Shown here: in pieces, positions 30,988 to 36,320 of the stretch | How positions within the stretch are numbered: the first letter of the stretch is position 1 | How the letters are laid out: the number at the start of each line of letters is the position of its first letter | Origin: an uncultured Victivallis sp. | Lineage (GTDB): Bacteria; Verrucomicrobiota; Lentisphaeria; Victivallales; Victivallaceae | Length of the DNA stretch: 36,320 nucleotides | Direction of reading: 5' to 3' | Assembly: GCF_944391105.1 (NCBI RefSeq) | Contig: NZ_CALXSK010000043.1 | Coordinates: forward strand, 1-36,320 | Program-made: the position numbers and the translations under genes | Notes under the pieces: generated by a model | The model's database searches: none | What the model was told of the DNA's origin: nothing | What the model saw: only the letters and a program-made list of their open reading frames with translations

Positions 30988-32102
30988 TTGAAGCTCTTTT
31001 CGTTCAGATTGCGTATGCTTTCCCGCTCGATCAGCACCGGATCGACCCGGTGCTCCCGCAAGGTTGGATCGCCGTGTCCATGAATGATCGCCGTTACGGT
31101 TTGGCACAGTTTTTCGACCGGAGTCACGAGGGTTGTGAGTTTCGGGCAGGTGTAACATTCAATTCCGGCGTGTGCGAGGGCTGTCACGATGCTCACGTCG
31201 TCAGGGCAGCGCAGGTTCCGTTCGTAGAGCGCACGCAGCGTGCCGAGCGCACCGGAAGTGGTATCCACCACCAGTGCTGTCAGATCGGGTGCTTTCCGCA
31301 TGACTTCCAGAGTCTGAACATAACCGCTTTCCATGGAGTCCTGCCAGTATTCAACTTTGCTGTCCGGCTGCACGAGTGTGCGCCAGGGCAGTTTGTAATT
31401 GCGCGCCGCCTCTTTGAGTCCCTGCATATTCTCCTGAAAGGCGGGGGTCGACGGTTCGTTGTTGACCAGTCCGATGCGGCGATGTCCGTTGCGCACGAGC
31501 ATTTCGAGTTTTCCGTAACCGGCAAGAAAGTGGTTGCCGTACACACTGTGGCAGTTCCGATAAAGTTCCACATGTTCGATTTTACCGATGAATATGACCG
31601 GCATACCCAGATTGTCGAGCCGTTCGAGGAGCGTTCGGCGCAGGGGAATTCCGGCAATGAAGATGACTGCCTGAATATTTTTGTTCTGTTCCGTGAGCCG
31701 GAAGAGAAGGTCAAGTTCCGACTCCGGCTGGACGCGGAGGTGGTTCAGCCGGAATCCCTGCTGCATGGCGGCCAGTTCGAGATGGTGAATCTCGTTCCAG
31801 ATTTCAAACGAGAAGAAATCCGGATAGACCAGCAGCACTTCCTTCTGCGTTGTCGGGGCAAACGCGGGGACGGCAATCGCATCTCGGGGCATCACGAATG
31901 TTCCACGGCCGACCTGCCGGGCGACGAGTCCTTCCTGCTCGAGTTCCGCCAGAACCTTGCTCATGGTGGCGCGGCTGAAGCCGTACTGTTCGGCGAGTTT
32001 GCGTTCCGCGGGAAGCCGTGTTCCCACCTTGAGGGTCCGCAGATATTCCCGCAGCGTGATTTTCATCGCGGCGGAAGATTGAGGCGAGAGCGTCGATTCC
32101 AT
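30984..32102 (-). CDS. GntR-LacI hybrid (AraR-like) transcriptional regulator
   Basis: A 372-residue repressor-type protein with the same build as the one at 19654. GntR winged helix at the N-terminus (LREYLRTLKVGTRLPAERKL, AEQYGFSRATMSKVLAELEQ, GLVARQVGRGTFVMP), then a LacI-type effector domain (VLLVYPDFFSFEIWNEIHHL, NGHRRIGLVNNEPSTPAFQE, CPDDVSIVTALAHAGIECY). The ATG at 32102 is chosen because AGGAG lies 7 bases upstream; a TTG at 32123 overlaps the pseudopilin stop. The stop overlaps the beta-helix start (ATGA). It is the second gene of the operon it probably controls, so induction would raise its own level. The effector may be an oligosaccharide released by the enzymes of the operon. Confidence 0.87.
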   Translation of the reverse strand: MESTLSPQSSAAMKITLREYLRTLKVGTRLPAERKLAEQYGFSRATMSKVLAELEQEGLVARQVGRGTFVMPRDAIAVPAFAPTTQKEVLLVYPDFFSFEIWNEIHHLELAAMQQGFRLNHLRVQPESELDLLFRLTEQNKNIQAVIFIAGIPLRRTLLERLDNLGMPVIFIGKIEHVELYRNCHSVYGNHFLAGYGKLEMLVRNGHRRIGLVNNEPSTPAFQENMQGLKEAARNYKLPWRTLVQPDSKVEYWQDSMESGYVQTLEVMRKAPDLTALVVDTTSGALGTLRALYERNLRCPDDVSIVTALAHAGIECYTCPKLTTLVTPVEKLCQTVTAIIHGHGDPTLREHRVDPVLIERESIRNLNEKSFK

Positions 32103-32119
32103 CTTCGATCTCCTGAGGT

Positions 32120-32878
32120 TCAATCTGCGAGTTCCGTATTGATTTCGGGGTTGTTCGGAGTGCGACCGCTGTTGAACACTTTGTACTTTTTCCGGCCGCT
32201 TTCCACGTGGCCGTCATACAAAAGCACATTTCCGCGCAGGTTGTGATTCAAACCGAAGCAGTCGTATGCTGCCATGAAATACTGGGTGTAGCCCTGGTCG
32301 CCTGTGAACTGGCAGCTGTCGAATGTGGTTACGAATTCCGATGGCGTGGTGCTTTCCACCGTTGCGAGTTCACTTTCCTGCTGCCCCTCGTTGGCCGCTT
32401 TGTAGCGGAACGTCCCCGCATAGAACCAGTAGGCGTTCTGATTGTTGTTGTAGCTCGCCTCGATGCCGCGTTTCGCGTAGGAGCGTGAGGAGTGGTAGAT
32501 CCCGAATGGATTGACCGACGGGCAGCTGAGCATCCATTTCCGGTTGTCCTGCTGCTGCGGGAAGTAACCGAGATTGATCATCGCCAGTGTCCACGGTCCT
32601 TCCATGGTTCCGGTTCCCGGTTCCGGCGCGTTGAAGTCCGGCCCGTAGAGCCAGCCATCGTAATCGTTGATGTATTGCGCATCCGCCAGACCGATCTGCT
32701 TGAGATTGTTCAGACAGGCCGTCGCATTCGCCCGGGCCCGCGCCTGATTCAGCGCGGGCAGCAGCATGGAGGCGAGAATCGCAATGATTGCAATTACAAC
32801 CAGAAGTTCGATCAATGTAAATGGTTTAAGAAGGTTTGTTCCGGTTTGGCGGGATTCGGGCGCGGCGATCTGTTTCAT
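32120..32878 (-). CDS. Pseudopilin-like protein with H-X9-DG motif
   Basis: A 252-residue protein with a prepilin-type N-terminus: 19-residue leader ending KP, then [20 protein letters not shown], with the +5 glutamate of prepilins. Proline, not glycine, precedes the phenylalanine. The helix continues as [20 protein letters not shown], and the C-terminal domain ends with [17 protein letters not shown], an exact H-X9-DG motif as found in prepilin-type processing-associated proteins of PVC bacteria. The ATG at 32878 has AAGGAG about 9 bases upstream. It is the first gene of the five-gene glycan operon; its stop lies 18 bp before the regulator start. It shares the signature helix with the protein at 20868 but the C-terminal domains differ, as if each is tuned to its own module. 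Confidence 0.87.
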   Translation of the reverse strand: MKQIAAPESRQTGTNLLKPFTLIELLVVIAIIAILASMLLPALNQARARANATACLNNLKQIGLADAQYINDYDGWLYGPDFNAPEPGTGTMEGPWTLAMINLGYFPQQQDNRKWMLSCPSVNPFGIYHSSRSYAKRGIEASYNNNQNAYWFYAGTFRYKAANEGQQESELATVESTTPSEFVTTFDSCQFTGDQGYTQYFMAAYDCFGLNHNLRGNVLLYDGHVESGRKKYKVFNSGRTPNNPEINTELAD

Positions 32879-32929
32879 GATTCTCGACTCCTTCTGATTC
32901 TGTCCGACTTCGGATTGCAGTTGATTCAA

Positions 32930-33012
32930 TCCAATTATGGCCATTCTATTTTTTTTTGAATTGGACTATTCCTTTTGCTATTAATTATGGACCATTTTTT
33001 CGGAAAAGTCAA
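32930..33012 (-). promoter_or_regulatory. Promoter and candidate operators of the glycan operon (module 2)
   Basis: On the minus strand TTGACT (33007-33012) and CATAAT (32984-32989) are 17 bp apart. The -10 is part of AATTATGGACCATT (32983-32996), with the palindrome ATGG-A-CCAT. A second copy, AATTATGGCCATT (32933-32945), lies 50 bp further downstream. TCCAATT (32930-32936) and AATTGGA (32959-32965) form a further inverted repeat. Likely target of the GntR-type protein of the operon. Confidence 0.65.
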
Positions 33013-33023
33013 GGCTTGAAACC

Positions 33024-33043
33024 AAAAAAAAGGGAAAATTCCC
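33024..33043 (-). terminator. Weak terminator of the glycosyltransferase gene
   Basis: On the minus strand a short GGGA/TCCC hairpin (33032-33043) is followed by a run of eight or nine T. It is 42 bp after the stop codon at 33085. The stem is short, so efficiency is uncertain. Confidence 0.4.
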
Positions 33044-33084
33044 GTTTCTCAGACCGGTTCCGGCGGGGATTCGGCGGGGGGCGG

Positions 33085-34128
33085 TCAGTACAGGCAGCCC
33101 CGCAGGAACTGTGCGTAGACGGGGCCGAATTTCTGCTGGGAGTATTCGAATGCAAGATGGTGGGCGTTGGCGGCGAACCGGCCGCGGACGGTGTCGTCCT
33201 TCAGCCGGATCAGCGCGTCGGTCCACTCCTCCGGAGTTTCCGCGAGATAACCGGTTTCGCCGTCGCGCAGCACGCGAAGGTTCTCGCCGACCGGACTGGC
33301 GATCGCGGGGAGTCCCGCAGCAAGATATTCGATCAGCTTGAACGCGGACTTCCCGGCGGCAAACGGGTCGTCCGCCGGGAGCGGCATGATCCCGACGTGG
33401 CAGCGGGCGAGAAGTTCGCCCTCCTTCGCTTCCGACCAGTCAGCGAAGCGCATGTTTACCCCCGGAATCGCCCGCCGTCCCAGACTTTTCTTCGCGATGA
33501 CCAGCAGCTCGAAATCAACCGCCAGCGCCATCGACTGCAACGCCTCGGTGTGACGTTCGAGATATTCGTACGTGACCGGAGTCCCGATCCACGCAATCGT
33601 GAAGTCGGGAAACTTCCGCGCCTGCTTCGGGAAGGCATCCAGATCGACCGCCGTCGGGATCTTGATGACATTCGCATTGTGTCTGCGCGCCTTTTCAAGC
33701 AGCAGATCGTTCGCACAGACCACACCGGCGGCTCCTTCGATCAGAAGGTCATATTTTTCCGCGAGAGCGCCCCTGCCTTCGTATTTCAGCCAGACGTCGT
33801 CGTCGAAATTCAGCACATAACGCCGGTTGCGCAGAAAATACGATTCGACGCCGAACGGGAGCTCCGGAAACAGTTCATATTCGATGAGCAGCCGTTTCGG
33901 CAGGTGCACGGCAGTCGAAGTCAACCGCCGCAGAAGCGCCTCCGCCGCAAGCAGACGCGACTTGCCGCCGCCGGCATAGAGCCGTTTCAGGTAGGCGTCC
34001 GGGAAGAACGAGTGGAAATGCGGCGCAAATCCGGCCGTTTTAAACGCATTCCGGTAGTCGAAATAGCGCAGCCGGCTCGATGCGCCGCGCCGCCCGTACC
34101 GGGTGTAGATTCCGAGTTCCTCCGCCAC
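33085..34128 (-). CDS. Glycosyltransferase family 4-like protein
   Basis: GT-B-fold glycosyltransferase of 347 residues, probably adding a sugar to a surface glycan at the cytoplasmic membrane. The start IYTRYGRRGASSRLRYFDY is the acceptor-side loop of the family. The donor side has FTIAWIGTPVTYEYLER, HVGIMPLPADDPFAAGKSAF and KLIEYLAAGLPAIASPVG, in which the glutamate of KxxEY replaces the standard EX7E. The start is GTG at 34128 with GCGGAG six bases upstream; no ATG fits better. It stands alone, with its own promoter (34173-34201), away from the GT2-GT4 operon. It may still belong to the same type of pathway. No membrane segment is seen. Confidence 0.85.
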   Translation of the reverse strand: MAEELGIYTRYGRRGASSRLRYFDYRNAFKTAGFAPHFHSFFPDAYLKRLYAGGGKSRLLAAEALLRRLTSTAVHLPKRLLIEYELFPELPFGVESYFLRNRRYVLNFDDDVWLKYEGRGALAEKYDLLIEGAAGVVCANDLLLEKARRHNANVIKIPTAVDLDAFPKQARKFPDFTIAWIGTPVTYEYLERHTEALQSMALAVDFELLVIAKKSLGRRAIPGVNMRFADWSEAKEGELLARCHVGIMPLPADDPFAAGKSAFKLIEYLAAGLPAIASPVGENLRVLRDGETGYLAETPEEWTDALIRLKDDTVRGRFAANAHHLAFEYSQQKFGPVYAQFLRGCLY

Positions 34129-34172
34129 TGTATTCTCCGCTTTTTTCGTGGTAACGATTGCGTCATCCGGGT

Positions 34173-34201
34173 AACATAGCTCCGCTGCGGTTTTTTTTCA
34201 A
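34173..34201 (-). promoter_or_regulatory. Promoter of the glycosyltransferase gene
   Basis: On the minus strand TTGAAA (34196-34201) and TATGTT (34173-34178) are separated by 17 bp, 45 bp before the GTG start. Confidence 0.55.
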
Positions 34202-34215
34202 CCTGGCGGCGGGAA

Positions 34216-34274
34216 GAGAGTTTTACAATTTTTGTCGTATGTCGGTCCGGTTTGAACAAAATTGTAAAGCTCTC
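34216..34274 (+). promoter_or_regulatory. Long inverted repeat at enhancer distance from the sigma-54 promoter
   Basis: Bases 34216-34235 and 34256-34274 are nearly perfect inverted copies (GAGAG, TTTACAATTTT core) around a 20-base centre. No T-run follows, so it is not a terminator. Relative to a start near 34361 it covers roughly -145 to -87, where sigma-54 activators usually bind. Confidence 0.5.
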
Positions 34275-34333
34275 TGAAAATGACGAGCACGAGGATGGGA
34301 TTTTTCGGGCGGGGAAGGCGTCCTTTTTCATTC

Positions 34334-34349
34334 TGGCACGCCTTTTGCT
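34334..34349 (+). promoter_or_regulatory. Sigma-54 (RpoN) promoter of the PII-amtB operon
   Basis: TGGCACGCCTTTTGCT matches the -24/-12 consensus TGGCACG-N4-TTGCW at every fixed position. It lies 37 bp before the PII start codon. It implies nitrogen-responsive control by an NtrC-like activator, which is not encoded in this window. Confidence 0.88.
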
Positions 34350-34386
34350 TTACATGTACCGAACCCGAAACAACCAGGAGGTGTTT

Positions 34387-34728
34387 ATGAAACTTATCAT
34401 CGCCTACATCAAACCGGAAAGGCTGAATGCGGTCAAGCAGGAGCTTTACAAGCGCAGCATTTTCAAGATGTCGGTCAGCAATGCGCTCGGCTGCGGCCAG
34501 CAGAAGGGGTACGTTGAGGCGTACCGCGGCGCGATCTCCGAAGTGAATCTGCTGAAAAAAGTACGACTTGCGATCGGAGTGAACGACGACTACGTCGAAA
34601 CCACCATCGAAGGGATCGTTGCCGGAGCCCGGACCGGCCACATCGGAGACGGTAAGATCTTCGTTCTGCCGATGGAGGACTGCGTCCGGATCCGCACCGG
34701 CGAACACGGCCCGGAAGCGATCGGATGA
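34387..34728 (+). CDS. glnK: Nitrogen regulatory protein PII (GlnK/GlnB family)
   Basis: Small trimeric signal protein (113 residues) that reads 2-oxoglutarate and ATP/ADP and docks on the ammonium channel encoded next to it. It starts MKLIIAYIKPERLNAVKQEL like all PII proteins, with QQKGYVEAYRG of the T-loop, LLKKVRLAIGV, TGHIGDGKIFVLP and VRIRTGE in standard places. By alignment to the E. coli protein, Y46 is kept but position 51, the uridylylated tyrosine, is serine here. Control by uridylylation is therefore unlikely. AGGAGG lies 5 bases before the ATG; a long in-frame extension upstream contains the sigma-54 promoter and is rejected. Co-transcribed with amtB, 30 bp downstream, so the GlnK name is by context. 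Confidence 0.93.
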   Translation: MKLIIAYIKPERLNAVKQELYKRSIFKMSVSNALGCGQQKGYVEAYRGAISEVNLLKKVRLAIGVNDDYVETTIEGIVAGARTGHIGDGKIFVLPMEDCVRIRTGEHGPEAIG

Positions 34729-34758
34729 TCCGAAGAGTACAGGAAGGAGAATGGAATC

Positions 34759-36102
34759 ATGAGAAATAAGTGGAAAATCATTCCAACTGCGGCATTGCTG
34801 TTTGCCGCGGTTGCGCTTCCTGCCGCGGAAGAGGCCGCCGCTGAGCCGGCGGCAACGGTGGAGCAGGCGCTTTTTTATGTTGACAACCTCTGGGTGCTGA
34901 TCGGCGGTATGCTGGTGTTTCTGATGCACCTCGGCTTTGCGACGGTGGAGTCGGGACTCTGCCGGGCGAAGAACTGCACGAACATTCTGTTCAAGAATAC
35001 GCTGGTTCCGGCGATCGGATTTCTGACCTACGCGGTTATGGGGTTTTCCCTCATGTACCCCGGAGATGCCTGGCAAATCGGCAAGGTTCTGGGATTTGCG
35101 GGGTTCGGCATGGGAGCGAATCCGGATGCGACGATCGCCGAGGCGATGTCGTACAACGGACACTTCACCTACTGGGCGGACTTCTTCTTTCAGGGGATGT
35201 TTGCCGCGACCGCTGCGACGATCGTCTCGGGCGCGGTGGCGGAACGGGTGAAAGTCAAGGCGTTTCTCGTGTTCACGCTGGTGTATGTCATGCTCGTCTA
35301 CCCGGTGATCGGGTCCTGGGGCTGGGGCGGCGGCTGGCTCGCGGGGATGAATTTCCATGACTTTGCCGGTTCGACCTTCGTGCACAGCGTCGGCGGCTGG
35401 GCCGCGCTTGCGGGTGTGATTCTGCTTGGACCGCGGATCGGGAAATATGTGAACGGCCGCGCGATGCCGATCATGGGTCACAGCATGCCGCTGGCGACGA
35501 TCGGTGTGTTCTGTCTGTGGCTCGGCTGGTTCGGGTTCAACGGCGGTTCGATCCTCTCGGCGGAGCCGACAAAGATTTCGTTCGTGTTGTGCACGACGAT
35601 GTTCGGGGCCTCGGCGGGGGTGCTTGGAGCGATGCTCTGCAGCATGTTCTTCCTGCACAAGCCGGATCTTTCGATGACGCTGAACGGCTGTCTGGCCGGA
35701 CTGGTTGCGATCACGGCGGGTGCGGACTGCGTGAGCCCGACTTCCTCGATCATCATCGGTCTGGTCGGAGGTGTGATTGTGGTTCCGGCGGTTCTGATGT
35801 TCGACCGGCTGCAGCTTGACGACCCGGTCGGTGCGCTCTCGGTTCACCTGGTCAATGGAATCTGGGGAACGCTTGCGGTGGGCATCTTCGCCTTTCCGGA
35901 GTGCGGATACAGTTTCTGGACGCAGCTGGTCGGCGTGCTGGCGGTCGGCGTGGTGGCATTCCCGGCGGCGTTCCTGATCTTCTGGGTGCTCAAGCACACG
36001 ATGGGGATCCGGGTGTCCGAGGAGGAGGAGTTGCGCGGACTCGACCTCGGGGAACATGGAATGGAGGCTTATCCGGGATTCCAGTTCTTCAGCAATCAGT
36101 AA
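34759..36102 (+). CDS. amtB: Ammonium transporter
   Basis: Inner-membrane trimeric ammonium channel of 447 residues. A cleavable signal peptide (about 1-22, ending in LPAAEE region) and a short alanine/glutamate-rich stretch precede eleven transmembrane helices, as in bacterial Amt proteins. The conserved twin histidines of the pore are seen in STFVHSVGGWAALAG and ALSVHLVNGIWGTLA; the family segments GFATVESGLCRAKNCTNIL, ADFFFQGMFAATAATIVSGA, WLGWFGFNGGS and ITAGADCVSPTSSIIIG are all present. GGAG lies 9 bases before the ATG. It shares the sigma-54 promoter with the PII gene and ends at an intrinsic terminator, so it is made under nitrogen limitation and blocked by PII when nitrogen is plentiful. 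Confidence 0.96.
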   Translation: MRNKWKIIPTAALLFAAVALPAAEEAAAEPAATVEQALFYVDNLWVLIGGMLVFLMHLGFATVESGLCRAKNCTNILFKNTLVPAIGFLTYAVMGFSLMYPGDAWQIGKVLGFAGFGMGANPDATIAEAMSYNGHFTYWADFFFQGMFAATAATIVSGAVAERVKVKAFLVFTLVYVMLVYPVIGSWGWGGGWLAGMNFHDFAGSTFVHSVGGWAALAGVILLGPRIGKYVNGRAMPIMGHSMPLATIGVFCLWLGWFGFNGGSILSAEPTKISFVLCTTMFGASAGVLGAMLCSMFFLHKPDLSMTLNGCLAGLVAITAGADCVSPTSSIIIGLVGGVIVVPAVLMFDRLQLDDPVGALSVHLVNGIWGTLAVGIFAFPECGYSFWTQLVGVLAVGVVAFPAAFLIFWVLKHTMGIRVSEEEELRGLDLGEHGMEAYPGFQFFSNQ

Positions 36103-36150
36103 TTCTCCGCGGAGAGCCGGGAAGTGCTCCTGAACGTCCCGGCGATTCGG

Positions 36151-36187
36151 ACGGGAACCGGCATGGACAACCGGCTCCCGTTTTTTT
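36151..36187 (+). terminator. Intrinsic terminator of glnK-amtB
   Basis: ACGGGAACCGG (36151-36161) pairs with CCGGCTCCCGT (36171-36181) with one mismatch, followed by seven T. The remaining 130 bases to the window end hold no secure gene. Confidence 0.85.
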
Positions 36188-36320
36188 GCGGCATCCGGGG
36201 AGACGGAATATGTCGGAGAATCCGGTTGGGAACTTGCAATCGACAAACAGTTGCTATGGTAAAAAGGAATGATGCAGCGATTATGAAATGAGAGAGGCTG
36301 ATTCTCAAAGATGTGATACT

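Noticed and set aside
29389..31083. A 564-codon open frame on the plus strand
   Set aside because: Antisense of the beta-helix gene, with no recognisable motif and no ribosome-binding site of note.
34252..34386. A 45-codon N-terminal extension of the PII protein
   Set aside because: The sigma-54 promoter and its expected transcript start lie within it, and the ATG at 34387 has AGGAGG and matches the family start.
34198..36246. A 682-codon open frame on the minus strand
   Set aside because: It is the complement of glnK and amtB, both of which are certain; the composition is dominated by H, R, D and P.
36288..36320. ATG with an open frame to the window end
   Set aside because: Only eleven codons are visible and no ribosome-binding site precedes it, so a gene start cannot be supported.

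Overview
The window looks like a chromosomal segment of a GC-rich, Gram-negative bacterium. It most resembles a Lentisphaerota (Victivallis-type) or related PVC-group gut or environmental bacterium. This is an inference from three things: pseudopilin-like proteins with an [17 protein letters not shown] segment sitting next to GntR-type regulators and glycoside hydrolases, many one-off sugar enzymes each with its own AraC or GntR regulator, and the absence of polysaccharide-utilisation SusC/D pairs. No rRNA, tRNA or CRISPR array was seen.

Layout. (1) 1-1789: a complete, visibly AT-rich IS1182-type insertion sequence with 21-bp perfect terminal inverted repeats. It ends 8 bp from the stop codon of a two-gene glycosyltransferase operon (1798-3863, minus). 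(2) 4147-4822: a small plus-strand unit of unknown function closed by a clear terminator. (3) 4821-7087: an AraC regulator divergent from a GH13 alpha-amylase-family enzyme. (4) 7296-8505: an exported parvulin-type peptidyl-prolyl isomerase. (5) 8581-11453: a Gfo/Idh/MocA oxidoreductase and a sugar isomerase/epimerase in one operon, divergent from a second AraC regulator. (6) 11490-15247 (minus): an overlapping operon of a flippase-like membrane protein, a MetF-like protein with a cysteine-rich C-terminal domain, and a DUF1015 protein. (7) 15374-16240: endonuclease IV, tail-to-tail with a 746-residue orphan membrane protein carrying an EF-hand-like loop (16237-18477, minus). (8) 18769-19525: a small glycogen-binding-type domain protein and a four-helix EamA-type transporter.

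(9) 19577-33012 is the most interesting part: two convergent carbohydrate modules built from the same parts. The plus-strand module is GntR/LacI-hybrid regulator, pseudopilin, and a large exported clan GH-A-like glycosidase. The minus-strand module is pseudopilin, GntR/LacI-hybrid regulator, exported beta-helix enzyme, cytoplasmic GH65-type enzyme, and exported GH71/99-like enzyme, with most stop and start codons overlapping. Each module starts with a strong promoter carrying paired palindromic or repeated sites at the -10 region, and the two meet at one shared terminator. The enzyme mix of the minus-strand operon fits, but does not prove, breakdown of an alpha-1,3-linked glucan or a related alpha-glucan.

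(10) 33085-34128 (minus): a single glycosyltransferase gene. (11) 34216-36187: a nitrogen-assimilation unit (PII protein and ammonium channel) behind a textbook sigma-54 promoter with a long inverted repeat at enhancer distance.

Most intergenic promoters could be located as -35/-10 pairs with 16-18 bp spacing. All functional names come from reading the translations and motifs; no database search was run.
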